This document shows, in pieces, positions 46,416 to 57,214 of a stretch of DNA of 64,000 bases (within the stretch, counting starts at the first letter, position 1; each line of letters begins with the position of its first letter). A model generated the notes under the pieces. It worked only from the letters and a program-made list of their open reading frames with translations. It was not told the DNA's origin and ran no database searches. Source of the DNA: Uloborus plumipes (lineage: Eukaryota; Arthropoda; Arachnida; Araneae; Uloboridae); the NCBI GenBank assembly GCA_038373865.1, contig JAXGGA010006516.1, forward strand, positions 1 to 64,000, written 5' to 3'. Made by a program: the position numbers and the translations under genes.

Positions 46416-47338
46416 TACCTTTCCCCATCTTTTCACATAAATTCAAAAAACAAATAATTCTTGCAATTTGTTATTGAACATTGTGTGTTTTTTTTTCCAC
46501 ACGACAGCTTTTATTTAAAATAGAATTTGTTTTAAAACACTAGAAAAATGTATAAAATAAACATAATTTGTGCATTTTAAATAAAAATCAAAGCATTGAT
46601 TCTATTGTACTTAGGAAATCAAAGAAAATATAAAAAGCATAATTAAACTGAAATTGGCTTAATAAATACGACTCCTTGCATACAGGCGAAATAAAAGTTC
46701 GCTATTTTAGGTCTTAGATTTTTTTATGAATAAATACTTTTTATTTTAAGTATTTAAAATGTAGCAGAGACCCGCCGTTATTTAATAATAATATTATCTA
46801 TGAGGGGAATTAGGAGAGGGGCAATTGTTCCCTCCGTGGTTTTAAAGTACCAGATGTATTTTCTTGATTTTTTTTTTTTTTGAAATTTTAAATACAGCGC
46901 ATACAAACACGGGACAACAATAGAGACGGTATTAGCGAGTACCACAACGACTGTGCTCGAACTGAAAATGATTAAAAAGAAAATCTGGTATGGACCCCAC
47001 CCCACACTACTTCTTTTTACGTGTAAATTTCTTAGTAGTAATTAAAAAAAGTAGTTAAAAGGTGGTCGCGCAATTCATATCACTTGAGTCTGCATTGAAA
47101 TTAACACTGATTTACCCCAAAAAAGGGATAAAACACCCCCTTGGGAACATTCGAATGCAAGCAGAAGGGGAGGTGCACAACTAGACTATCCTCAGAGCCT
47201 ACATACCAAGCTAGAAGCTTCTACGGCATATAGTTTTTGAGTTATGTGACACACATACGCACAGACATCCGCACACACATCCGCACATATGTACATACAG
47301 ATGTCACGAGAAAACTCGTCGTAATTAACTCGGGGGTG
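46416..47338. other. Intron with TE debris; no gene
   Basis: At 47245-47340 acacatacgcacagacatcc ... cagatgtcacgagaaaactc then gtcgtaattaactcggggg looks like a repeat-family end, but its partner is not evident. Confidence 0.4.
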
Positions 47339-48405
47339 GTTGAAAAGGATTTTTCTGCTGCTTATATTAGCCTGCGGATGGTGTCCTGAGGGATGGCACT
47401 CCATTCCCTTTCAACCATTTGCCACAGTTCGTCCTCTGAACGAGGCAGTGGCAGGTTTTGCAAACGGCGTCCAATCACGTCCCACACATGTTCGATTGGT
47501 GACAAGTCAGGAGAGTATGGTGGCCAGGAAAGCATCTGTACACCTCGTAGAGCATGTTGGCTGATTCGAGCACTGTGAGTCCGGGCGTTATCCTGTTGAA
47601 AAATTGCATTTGGCAGACCCTGAAGGTAGGGGATTGCCACCGGCCGCAGTACACTATCTACATATCGTTGGGCCGTCATAGTGCCCCGAATACGAACTAG
47701 AGGTGATACGGAATTGTATGCAATAGCGCCCCAAACCATTATGCCACGTTGTCGCGCTGTGGGGCGTTCCACTGTTACTGCCGGATTCGATCTTTCTCCA
47801 CGTCAACGCCACACACGTATGCGATGACTATCGCTGGACAAACAGAAGCGGGATTCATCTGAGAACACTACGGTTTGCCATTCTGCCATCCACGTCGCTC
47901 TGGTCCGGCACCATTCCAAACGTTGGAGTCTGTGCTGTGAGGTCAATGGCAGTCTTCTTAGCGGGCGCCGTGATTGCAGGCCACGTGCAACCAGTCGACG
48001 GGAAATGGTTCTGGTCGACACAGGAACATCCAGGGTACCTTGCACGTCCTGCAGAATCGACGTACAAGTGACTTGCGGGTCCGCCACAGCTTGTCGGTGA
48101 ATCCGTCGATCCAAGTGGTCTGACGTCACTCTGGCTGCACCTGCACCCCTCAATGTGGCTACATTTCCTCTTTCCAACCATCTCCGACACAGCCGATGCA
48201 CAGTGCTTGCATCCATGTGGGTATCAGCTGCAATACTGATCCGATCACCATACCCCTTGTAAAGTCGTCTATATGCTGGAAGTGTCTTCGTTGAGGACGG
48301 CGTGGCATTTCCTCCTATCACACGTATCCTTCGAGACAAAAACCAAATTTCTCCGATAATTAGTCTGGCAGAAAAACCAACATGAACATAGCCCACTTTT
48401 CAACT
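47339..48405 (-). mobile_element. Tc1/mariner element (transposase decayed)
   Basis: Element surrounding the transposase pseudogene. The left border ggttgaaaaggatttttctgc and the right border, reversed, agttgaaaagtgggctatgt ... ggtttttctgcc, form imperfect inverted ends that differ by an indel. TA target bases cannot be fixed with certainty. Confidence 0.7.
47362..48308 (-). pseudogene. Tc1-like transposase (frameshifted)
   Basis: DDE transposase: an N-terminal paired-type helix-turn-helix (ISIAADTHMDASTVHRLCRR, then RRLVARGLQSRRPLRRLPL) and a catalytic domain with Asp in VVFSDESRF, Asp in IFQQDNARTHS and Glu in SPDLSPIEHVWD. The natural start is the ATG at 48308 (MPRRPQRRHFQ), followed by one frame change near 48275 and another near 47775-47805 (after RIRVWR). 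The second Asp and the Glu are separated by 32 residues, not the usual 34 of Tc1. With two frameshifts this copy is dead. GC content is well above its surroundings. Confidence 0.92.
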
Positions 48406-49790
48406 TCATTCTCTTATATCTTACTTCACCTGCGTCGGAGAGCTGCGCATTTCATATCTAATAATGGGATAAACCCATTTCTTATAATTAACGGCAGAGT
48501 TAATGATACGAAAGGATGACTAAGTTCATTTTAAAAAACAAAACTTATCTTTATTTTCCCATAAACATCAACGAAGTTTTGAAGCGATGACCAACGATCA
48601 ATTTAACTAGTAAAACATTTAATTATGACCTAACATCCGGGAAAATATCACCGGTAAACTTTAAAGTTGATTTTTACATTATAAAAATGAGCATTGCTCC
48701 GAAAAAGTAAAAGAGTTTACCCCTTTCCAGCGGGGAAACAAACTCCAAAAATGCGACACACGCAATGTGGCCGATCGAAAAAGCAAGTGAAGATCGAAAG
48801 TCGAAACTTCAATTTTATACCCTGCTACATTTGCATATAGAAACGACGTAAAACACGTGACACACAACAACGCCCTACACATGTGTCATCACTGATTGGT
48901 TCTGCTGGCACATGACGAGACAACACCGCTGGTGCGTGGTGCGTCATGAACTAGCCCCGCCTACTACACGTGCACGGGAATCCCAGTTCCGAACGATGCA
49001 CTCAAGTCAGTTGATAGTAGGAGTTACATAAGCAATGTTTGATACAAGTTTAGTTCTTTAAACGAAACAAGATAAAATTAAGGTAAGGAGTGAGATTAAC
49101 TAATGCATTTGTCTAACAATATCATTTGCATAACTCAGTGGCGTGCGTCTACGGTAAAATTTGCATGAATTTCTGACCACTCCTTCTTGGTGTTGCATTT
49201 TCAATGTCGAGCATTGTATTTCTCTGTAAGACACTGCTTTTTACCCTTCTGAAATCCATATCAGAATTACTGACCTTTTGCATTGGTAATCAAATATAAG
49301 AGCTTACTTCAGCAAAAAGTCATCCAGGTTACATAGAAATTTGGAAATTAGTACCAGTAAATGTTTTTTCACACTTACACACTTTTGCCGTCTGATGCTG
49401 TTGTAGATTTGGTTTAAAATACGCTTCTAAACAAATATTTTTTGTTATGAATGCAGAAAAATCTAAATACCGTTGAATATTAATTGATAGCACTTAAAAT
49501 AGTTAAACTTCTTAGGATTCTCAAAAACTAATTCTAAAATTAAAGACTTGGTAAAAAAGATACAGACTCATAAACCACATAAAGTACAGACTGTTTAATT
49601 TTTAGAATAGAATGTTGGATGTTCTTCCAAGCCAACTGACAGAACTTATAAAAGTGTTTATTAACGATAACTCATTAGTTCGGACTTGCTTTATCTTTAT
49701 TACCATTTAGATTTCAATTGCTCAGATTTGCGAGAGAAAATGTTTCATTTGAAGTAAGAATTACATAGTCATCCAACTATTAAAATTTAT
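48406..49790. other. Intron with unclassified repeats; no gene
   Basis: 48890-49030 is comparatively GC-rich (cacatgacgagacaacaccg, tagccccgcctactacacgt) and may be LTR or transposon debris. cagtggcgtgcgtctacgg at 49136 resembles a DNA-transposon end. Confidence 0.4.
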
Positions 49791-49794
49791 TTTT

Positions 49795-49898
49795 AACTTT
49801 TTAAAAATTTTCAGTTTGTTGGAAAAATGCAATGTGGCACGCTGAGCTTTTTCTCTCCAGATAGTGGCACTCTCCCTAAAAAGGTTGGCCACCCCTGA
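49795..49898 (-). repeat. Solo hAT-like end (CAGGGGTGGCCAACC)
   Basis: Reversed, 49898 to 49795 begins CAGGGGTGGCCAACCTTTTT then AGGGAGAGTGCC, a common hAT-type terminus. No opposite end is seen nearby, so it is probably a truncated copy. Confidence 0.5.
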
Positions 49899-49899
49899 T

Positions 49900-50480
49900 C
49901 TAATCGATGCTCAGATGTACGTAACTAGATTGCCTGCATTTGCCTGCTAGAGTGCGTGCCGATATGCAAATGAGAAACGTGCCTCGTTGAGATTGGCTGC
50001 TGCCTTCGGCACGTGTATGGGCGAGGCATCAATTGAGCATCGTTATGCAAATTACGTTAGTATATAAGCGTGAGCTTTATCGGGAGACTTGACTTGACTT
50101 ACTTACTTACAACCTTAGTTGTCCGTTTCTTTCTAGTAGCGGTCGCTACTTAGGTTTTCGCCGACCCGGCTCACCTACGATGTATCTTCCTTCTAGCTCC
50201 CCAAATCTACGTATGTCATAGTATGCCTTGCCGTTTTGAGCGTTAGAGGCACGTTGATTAATATTATTAGATGGTAGCTATATTTGAAGTTGAGGCTGTG
50301 TAGGAATGCCGAGATACCGGTGGTCAGTTAATCTTGTTTTTATCTGTTTTTAATGTTGTTGACAATAAATATAGTTTTGTTTGAAGAACTAGTCTGTATC
50401 CATATTTGGAAGGAAAAAGCGAACACTCTGCAAATATAATTATTTAGACCGATGCCCCATACTTAAACTAGCCTGGGACA
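49900..50480 (+). mobile_element. LTR-like block (possible solo LTR)
   Basis: Has promoter-like and polyadenylation-like signals in LTR order: gttagtatataagcgtgagc (TATA, about 50058-50077), GC-richer leader, and gacaataaatatag (about 50361-50374). It ends gcctgggacatca next to the tandem array. No internal retroelement domain, primer-binding site or convincing target duplication was found; borders are approximate. Confidence 0.4.
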
Positions 50481-50481
50481 T

Positions 50482-52105
50482 CAGTCTTGTAGCGTGGGGG
50501 CGCAGTTTGCGCTGCTCGGAGTGTCTTTCAAATTTTAATTTTTTAGTCTGTTTGGACTTGATCTTTTTTTTTTAATCGGTCAAAATGCCGCCCCCCTGGT
50601 TGCTGCGCCCGTGGCAAGAGCCACTCCTGCCAACCCCTAGCTACGCCACTGTTCCCAATCATTTGTCTTGTTGCGTGGGGGCGCAGTTTGCTCTGCTCGG
50701 AGTGTCTTTCAAATTTTAATTTTTTAGTCTGTTTGGACTTGATCTTTTTTTTTTTTAATCGGTCAAAATGCCGCCCCCTGGTTGCTGCGCCCGTGGCAAG
50801 AGCCACTCCTGCCAACCCCTAGCTACGCCACTGTTCCCAATCATTTGTCTTGTTGCGTGGGGGCGCAGTTTGCTCTGCTCAGAGTGTCTTTCAAATTTTA
50901 ATTTTTTAGTCTGTTTGGACTTGATGTTTTTTTTTTTTAATCGGTCAAAATGCCGCCCCCCTGGTTGCTGCGCCCGTGGCAAGAGCCACTCCTGCCAACC
51001 CCTAGCTACGCCACTGTTCCCAATCATTTGTCTTGTTGCGTGGGGGCGCAGTTTGCTCTGCTCAGAGTGTCTTTCAAATTTTAATTTTTTAGTCTGTTTG
51101 GACTTGATGTTTTTTTTTTTAATCGGTCAAAATGCCGCCCCCCTGGTTGCTGCGCCCGTGGCAAGAGCCACTCCTGCCAACCCCTAGCTACGCCACTGTT
51201 CCCAATCATTTGTCTTGTTGCGTGGGGGCGCAGTTTGCTCTGCTCAGAGTGTCTTTCAAATTTTAATTTTTTAGTCTGTTTGGACTTGATGTTTTTTTTT
51301 TAATCGGTCAAAATGCCGCCCCCCTGGTTGCTGCGCCCATGGCAAGAGCCACTCCTGCCAACCCCTAGCTACGCCACTGTTCCCAATCATTTGTCTTGTT
51401 GCGTGGGGGCGCAGTTTGCTCTGCTCAGAGTGTCTTTCAAATTTTAATTTTTTAGTCTGTTTGGACTTGATGTTTTTTTTTTTAATCGGTCAAAATGCCG
51501 CCCCCCTGGTTGCTGCGCCCGTGGCAAGAGCCACTCCTGCCAACCCCTAGCTACGCCACTGTTCCCAATCATTTGTCTTGTTGCGTGGGGGCGCAGTTTG
51601 CTCTGCTCAGAGTGTCTTTCAAATTTTAATTTTTTAGTCTGTTTGGACTTGATGTTTTTTTTTTAATCGGTCAAAATGCCGCCCCCCTGGTTGCTGCGCC
51701 CGTGGCAAGAGCCACTCCTGCCAACCCCTAGCTACGCCACTGTTCCCAATCATTTGTCTTGTTGCGTGGGGGCGCAGTTTGCTCTGCTCAGAGTGTCTTT
51801 CAAATTTTAATTTTTTAGTCTGTTTGGACTTGATGTTTTTTTTTTTAATCGGTCAAAATGCCGCCCCCCTGGTTGCTGCGCCCGTTGCAAGAGCCACTCC
51901 TGCCAACCCCTAGCTACGCCACTGTTCCCAATCATTTGTCTTGTTGCGTGGGGGCGCAGTTTGCTCTGCTCAGAGTGTCTTTCAAATTTTAATTTTTTAG
52001 TCTGTTTGGACTTGATGTTTTTTTTTTAATCGGTCAAAATGCCGCCCCCCTGGTTGCTGCGCCCGTGGCAAGAGCCACTCCTGCCAACCCCTAGCTACGC
52101 CTCTG
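50482..52105. repeat. Tandem array, nine units of about 182 bp
   Basis: The word caaaatgccgccccc recurs at 50582, 50765, 50947, 51129, 51311, 51492, 51674, 51855 and 52036, giving a period of 181-183 bp. Units are nearly identical except for the length of a T-run and single-base changes (gcgctgctcgga in the first unit, gctctgctcaga in most). Each unit ends cccctagctacgccactg, an end-like sequence of DNA transposons. Open frames of 90-139 codons across it are artefacts. Confidence 0.95.
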
Positions 52106-52109
52106 CACA

Positions 52110-53095
52110 TGACAGTGACACTTGCGTGAGAATGGTAATGTCCAATGTCCATATACAGTGCCCGCCACTTATTAAAATCACATTTGTTAGGAGGATATTT
52201 GATTTCTTTAAGCATCTGATTTTATAAAACAGCATCCATTCAACTACAAAAAAGAAAAGGTTTTAAAGTTTAAACCAAATAAAAAATTAATTAATTACTA
52301 ATATCTATATTTTATATTAAGTTAATTAAAAGACAATTCGAATTTAACTCATATGTAAAAAGTACATTTTTACAATTACACAAGGGTTTTAAAATATTGA
52401 CTCATTGTTTGAGAAACAGAATAATGAAATAAAAAAATCATTCTTAAATCTTAACGTTTAGGCATGTTTTTGTAGCGAACGGTTTACACTCAAACTGAAT
52501 GATATGAACTGTCAACCTCTGTTTTCTTGAAGAGAAAAAAATTCTGGTTTTATTCAGACAAGAAAAGGCATGTGTGTGTGTGTATCCCCCCCCCCCCCCA
52601 CCGTTTTTAACATATGCTCTCCAAAAACTTAATTTTATAAAATGTCACTAATGATTTTATTGAAGGATGGTTTTAACATGTTTTGATGTAATAATGATTC
52701 TGTTCTCCGAGATTTGATTTTATAATTCAGTGATTTTATTAGTGGCGGGCACTGTACTAATATTTTTTGGAGAAAGTTTAAGAATTTTTTTAAATTCTTT
52801 CTCCCTAAAAGAGGGAAGAAATTGAAGGGCAAAAATTAATAGCAAAGCCTGGTGGACCCCCCAAAAATCATTAAACCATTGGTTAAGAGCCATTAGCTGA
52901 TAAGAAATTGTTGATCTCAATCTTCAAATGAATCATAAACTCTATTATATTGAGGACTATAACATTCTAGTAGACCCTTGACATCAAAAACCATGTTAAG
53001 TTTTTTTTTTTAATCCTGTAAAGTTGTTTTTAAATTTCATTATGTTTTTATGGTTGTCTTATGTTCAATAACACTCTTCATTTTGTACATTCCAG
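52110..53095. other. Intron; small repeat pair, no gene
   Basis: cagtgcccgccacttattaa (52156-52175) and ttagtggcgggcactgtac (52739-52757) are inverse, so a decayed TIR element of about 600 bp may lie between them. A (tg)n and C-run sit at about 52570-52601. Confidence 0.4.
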
Positions 53096-53173
53096 GTGAC
53101 TAAGAGACCTTTGACTGCTGGAACATTATTCAAGAACTCCATGGTCGCCCTTGTAAAGAATTTGGGAACAAAA
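53096..53173 (+). CDS. Myo1D: Myo1D exon (78 bp)
   Basis: Residues 526-551, [20 protein letters not shown] then KNLGTK, almost identical to [20 protein letters not shown] of vertebrate Myo1D. Phase 0 at both ends; acceptor acattccag, donor GTATGA. Confidence 0.94.
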
Positions 53174-53580
53174 GTATGAAAATTTTACTACATTAAGGCA
53201 TTACATTTCAATACCTTTACTGAAAAATTTGAAATATGAATTTGTAAATTGTCTTTGTGACTCCATAAAGCCATGTAGCATGTAAGCTGTAGTGTGCCGA
53301 TGTTAGTAAATTGTATGCTGAGTGCTTCAATTATTTGTCCTATTTATTGTTAAATATGGCAACTAATTTGTTATTCTGAACATTACATTAAGTGTAATCG
53401 ACTTTTTAAGGAAATGTATTTTTATTTGGAGAGAGAAATGTGAGGGTGCAAAGAAACTTACCCTAATTAACTGTACTAATTTTAACACTGAATTTTGCCT
53501 ACCATTTTTAGGTTTTGCAACTGCTATATTATGACACATTGTACAGCAGTTTACTACTCTAAAGCCACAAAACCTGAAAG
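53174..53580. other. Intron, nothing recognised
   Basis: Ordinary AT-rich intron. Confidence 0.5.
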
Positions 53581-53583
53581 CAA

Positions 53584-53826
53584 TACTGCTGCGCTAAGCG
53601 CAAAAGTTGTATCTGCTGCTGAACTCAAAATAAGAAACTGCTTTTTATGCTTTCGTGTATTTGATTCAGATTTTTCTTTTTAAGATTTTTTGAAAACATA
53701 TTTCCCATTTACAAATAATCCCAAAACATTGTGTGTAGGTAAAATTTGTTATCAGGAACTGCCGCCCGATAATAACTCAATTTTGATCAAAAGTGCAGGT
53801 ATGTCTTTTGAGCTTAGCATGGCAGA
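53584..53826. mobile_element. TACTGCCGTGCTAAGC MITE, copy 1
   Basis: Left tactgctgcgctaagcgcaa then aagttgtatc; right ttttgagcttagcatggcag. A degraded copy of the element at 55291-55688. Non-coding. Confidence 0.6.
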
Positions 53827-54173
53827 TTAATAAAAAAACATAAATTGTGTATTGATAATGGTATCAGTAAAAAATTTTTGCTCTATTAGTATTGACTTTA
53901 CCTGCATCTTTTTTTCATCTTAATTTATTTCCGATTTAATAAAAACAAATGCAGTAATATTTAAATTTTTAGGCTTTATTTATGAAATTCTTTTTAACTG
54001 CAATAAATTTTAATGAAATTAAACTGTTTCGCTGGTCATAATTTGCCTTGTAAATATTCCTTTTACATTTTTAAATGTAAATGTCCTAGCAATGGTTTTT
54101 GTAAGCCTTTTTATCAATATAAAGTAATTTGAGTTGTTTAATAATGCTCATTATTTTCAAATAAATTTGTTAG
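53827..54173. other. Intron, nothing recognised
   Basis: AT-rich intron before the next exon. Confidence 0.5.
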
Positions 54174-54340
54174 GAACCTTACTACGTTCGCTGCATCAAA
54201 CCCAATGACCAGAAATCCCCTGCTCTTTTTGATGAGGATTTGGTGCAACATCAAGTTTCGTACCTTGGTCTGCTTGAAAATGTAAGAGTTAGACGAGCCG
54301 GGTTTGCATACCGTCAAACATATAATCGCTTTTTGCGCCG
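54174..54340 (+). CDS. Myo1D: Myo1D exon (SH2 helix / converter start)
   Basis: Residues 552-606: [20 protein letters not shown], then [20 protein letters not shown] and [18 protein letters not shown] and the RRAGFAxRQ motif are pan-myosin. Acceptor tttgttag, donor GTGAGT. It ends two bases into an Arg codon. Confidence 0.95.
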
Positions 54341-54921
54341 GTGAGTTAAATTTGCTACTTAATGAATGAATGAATCATTGATCAAAGTCTTAAAATCATT
54401 GATCTAAGTACAAACAACAGTTGTATTTTCAATTTAATTTGATTGTTTCTATTAACTTTTCAACTTTGTGTGAAGAAATATTTTGTCATATATGGGCTAC
54501 TACAATGGGCATACTGAACTATTGTTTCAATTGTGAATAAAAATAGACCTCATTGTGAGATAGTTTAAATAAAAGTTTTCTTCCTAGCTAACTGTAGGAA
54601 CTTTTAAAATCATCATGCAGAGTTCAAAAAAATGGATAAATTGTGAGATAAAAGCAAGATTTTAAGTATTTATTTATTAAATTCCTGATGTTTTTATATT
54701 TTTGTCTTAATATCAATGTATAATCATAATTTCCTCTGAATGTCAGTGAACATTGTTGCTTTTCCTGCATTTATAAAGTATTGCTGCTGATTTCATAAAT
54801 TTTTATAATTTTCATGTTTTTTTTTTTTTTTACCTAATTTAAAATTGCATTCACATTATAATTTCTATTCTGCCATTATTAACACAATGGATGATTAAAC
54901 TATTCTTGAATACCTTTTCAG
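54341..54921. other. Intron, nothing recognised
   Basis: AT-rich; T-run near 54818-54830. Confidence 0.6.
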
Positions 54922-55129
54922 GTACAAAATGATATCAAAATACACATGGCCTAACTTTCGTGGAGGATCCGAAAAAGAAGGTTGCCGGGTTCTTATTGAT
55001 GAACAAGGTTTTGCAGATGATGTTCGATATGGTACTACCAAGATTTTTATTCGCTCACCACAGACAATATCTCAACTTGAGTATGCAAGACTAGAGCTTA
55101 TTCCTGGCATAGTTGTTTTTCTTCAAAAG
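54922..55129 (+). CDS. Myo1D: Myo1D exon (converter, start of neck)
   Basis: Residues 607-676: RYKMISKYTWPNFRGGSEKE, FADDVRYGTTKIFIRSPQTI and the beginning of the lever arm, IVVFLQK. GxTKIFIR is the converter end signature. Acceptor accttttcag, donor GTGGGT. Confidence 0.95.
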
Positions 55130-55290
55130 GTGGGTATTTTTTGACTTCACTCAAACAGCAAATTGATATAAAAAGAATACAATACAACAGTTACTTTGCT
55201 ACTGCTTAAAAAAATGCCTCTTATACTGAAGAAAAATTAACCAGTATTTAAAGTGTTCTATTTAAGTGCAGTAAGCACTTAAGAAGAATA

Positions 55291-55688
55291 TACTGCCGTG
55301 CTAAGCACAAAAGTCGTATCAACACTTTTTAACAAAATTGAGTTATCGCCACCAGGTGGCTCTTTGTGACGTATTCTACCTAAATACAAAATTATATGGT
55401 CATTTCTGTACCTCAGAACCAGACTAACTTAAGTCCATTTTCGTCATTTTTCGGTAGAGGGGAAAAACGATTGTCGAATACATCGTTTTTCCCCTCTACT
55501 GAAAAATGACGAAAATGGACTTACGTTAGTCTGGTTCTGAGGTACAGATTTGAGAGTGGGAATTATTTTTAAAAAAATTCTGAAAAAGTTTCATCTGAAT
55601 CAAATACATGGCGGCGCAAAACTTTAAAGAGTTATATCTCAGTTTGAGCTCGACTGCAGATACCACTTTTGCGCTTAGCATGGCAGTA
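55291..55688. mobile_element. TACTGCCGTGCTAAGC MITE, copy 2, with a nested fold-back
   Basis: Ends TACTGCCGTGCTAAGCACAA ... TTGCGCTTAGCATGGCAGTA, flanked by TA (55289-55290, 55689-55690), as for Tc1/mariner or pogo mobilisation. Interrupted at 55408-55545 by a GTACCTC fold-back element. Confidence 0.8.
55408..55545. mobile_element. GTACCTCAG fold-back, nearly perfect hairpin
   Basis: Two arms of about 64 bp (gtacctcagaaccagactaa ... gaggggaaaaacgat and its inverse) around a spacer of about 10 bp. Only one or two mismatches. It corresponds to one end of the family at 8921-9164 duplicated head to head. Confidence 0.9.
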
Positions 55689-55690
55689 TA

Positions 55691-56103
55691 GATCAAATTT
55701 CAACTAGTGTTAGGAAAGTCTTTCCTTTTGAAGCAGTTTGTAGAATAATCATTCTTTGCATTTAAAGAGTAAACTGTACCTCAACCCATTTCAGCATGAA
55801 AATAGTGGAATCTCCAACTCCAGAAAGATGGACGTTCTTGTAAGAAAGCTATGAGCTTCGCAAACAGGAGCACATTCTTTGTTTTCATTAATAATTTCAG
55901 AGAATTTTAGAAAATTGCATTGAACTTATAGCCTTAATTTCTCTATTAAGAATACAAAGTCTGGTTTTAGCCCGAAGGAAATAAAAAAAAAAATCCCTGC
56001 AAAACCTACAAATATGCGTCAAAAATCTCATTATGGATTCCTTTTGTGTGTAATACTAAACCCCATATTTATGATTTCTTGCTATTTATTTTGTTCTTGA
56101 ATA
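55691..56103. other. Intron, nothing recognised
   Basis: AT-rich intron sequence between two insertions. Confidence 0.5.
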
Positions 56104-56550
56104 CAGTAACCCCTCGTTATATCGCGCTTTTCGGGGGACAAGAAAAAAGCGCGATATAACCCAGGTCATTAAAAATAGTTTTCTATCCAGTATGCAAGTA
56201 AATTATACATGCACATGCATAAAAATTCATTTATTCGAATTTTTTTTCAGTCAAAAGTAACAAAAAAGTATGTGAAGAATAAAAGAAAGTGTCCAGTAGT
56301 TTCCAAATGGTCTCTGCAGTATGCAAGTTTGGGTGACAGGAATTTGCTGCTTCTTTTCAGCGAATTCAGAAGAATAGAAGAACCTTCGTTTTGTTCATTG
56401 ATGATAAAATAAATGAGAAAGAGACCTTTTCTGAGCACCTTACATACTTTCTCAAAAATGGTTTCGAACTAAAAGTTTTTTTTTTGGGGGGGGGGGAGAC
56501 AAAAGAAAAGAGCGATATATCCGAATGAGCGATATAACGAGGGGCTACTG
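56104..56550. mobile_element. pogo/Tigger-like MITE
   Basis: Ends CAGTAACCCCTCGTTATATC then GC ... reversed right CAGTAGCCCCTCGTTATATC then GC, flanked by TA (56102-56103, 56551-56552). Subterminal gcgatata words are repeated. 447 bp, no transposase. Confidence 0.85.
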
Positions 56551-56642
56551 TACTAAAAAAAAAAAGAGCCAATATATTAGCTCTGAAATGTTCCTGATAC
56601 ACTGTTTTTAAAGTTTTTCTTACATGTTATTTTCTCTTGCAG

Positions 56643-56764
56643 ATGTGGAGAGGTGCTATTGCTAGGCTAAGGTACAGAAAAATGCTTGCTGCACTTGTAA
56701 TTATAGACTTCTATCGACAGCAAAAATTGCGGCAGTATGTTGACAAAGTCTGCCATGCATTTAG
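56643..56764 (+). CDS. Myo1D: Myo1D exon (IQ neck)
   Basis: Residues 677-716. MWRGAIARLRYRKM completes an IQ motif begun in the previous exon (LQK|MWRGxxARxxY; binds calmodulin in this class). A weaker second IQ follows (LVIIDFYRQQKLRQYV). Acceptor tctcttgcag, donor GTATCC. Confidence 0.92.
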
Positions 56765-57210
56765 GTATCCACTGATTAATTCTTTTTTGTAATTTTAAAA
56801 TTTACTTTTGATAGTTAATTTTGGTATTAGTTTTTTTTTTTTTTTTTGAAATGAGTAAATTAAAACTGACAAATATTTTCATAATTAAAAAGGTTTTTCT
56901 AACACCTTTAAAAAGGAGTATTTTGTAGATTTTATGATAGCTAATTTATGTTAAAAAAAATTGTCATAAAGCTGAAATTTAAAAGGAACAAAATCAAACT
57001 TTGAAACACTCTAACTTCACCATGTTCTAACATATTTATGTTTCAAATTTCATGGAAGTTAATTGAATGTTAATGGCAAATGTAAAATTAATAGCTAAAA
57101 AGGTACTTAAATTTTGTTATTAATTAAAAAGGCCCTATTTTAAGTGCTGTATTTAAAAAAAAAATAAATAAAATTGAATAGAAAAATATTTTCCTATTTT
57201 ATATACCTAT
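56765..57210. other. Intron, nothing recognised
   Basis: AT-rich; T-run at 56831-56847. Confidence 0.5.
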
Positions 57211-57214
57211 ATAT

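Noticed and set aside
50482..52105. CRISPR array
   Set aside because: Units are contiguous with no unique spacers, and the genome is eukaryotic.
50543..52215. Frames of 90-139 codons repeating the same peptide
   Set aside because: By-products of the 182-bp tandem array; T-run length changes shift the frame from unit to unit.
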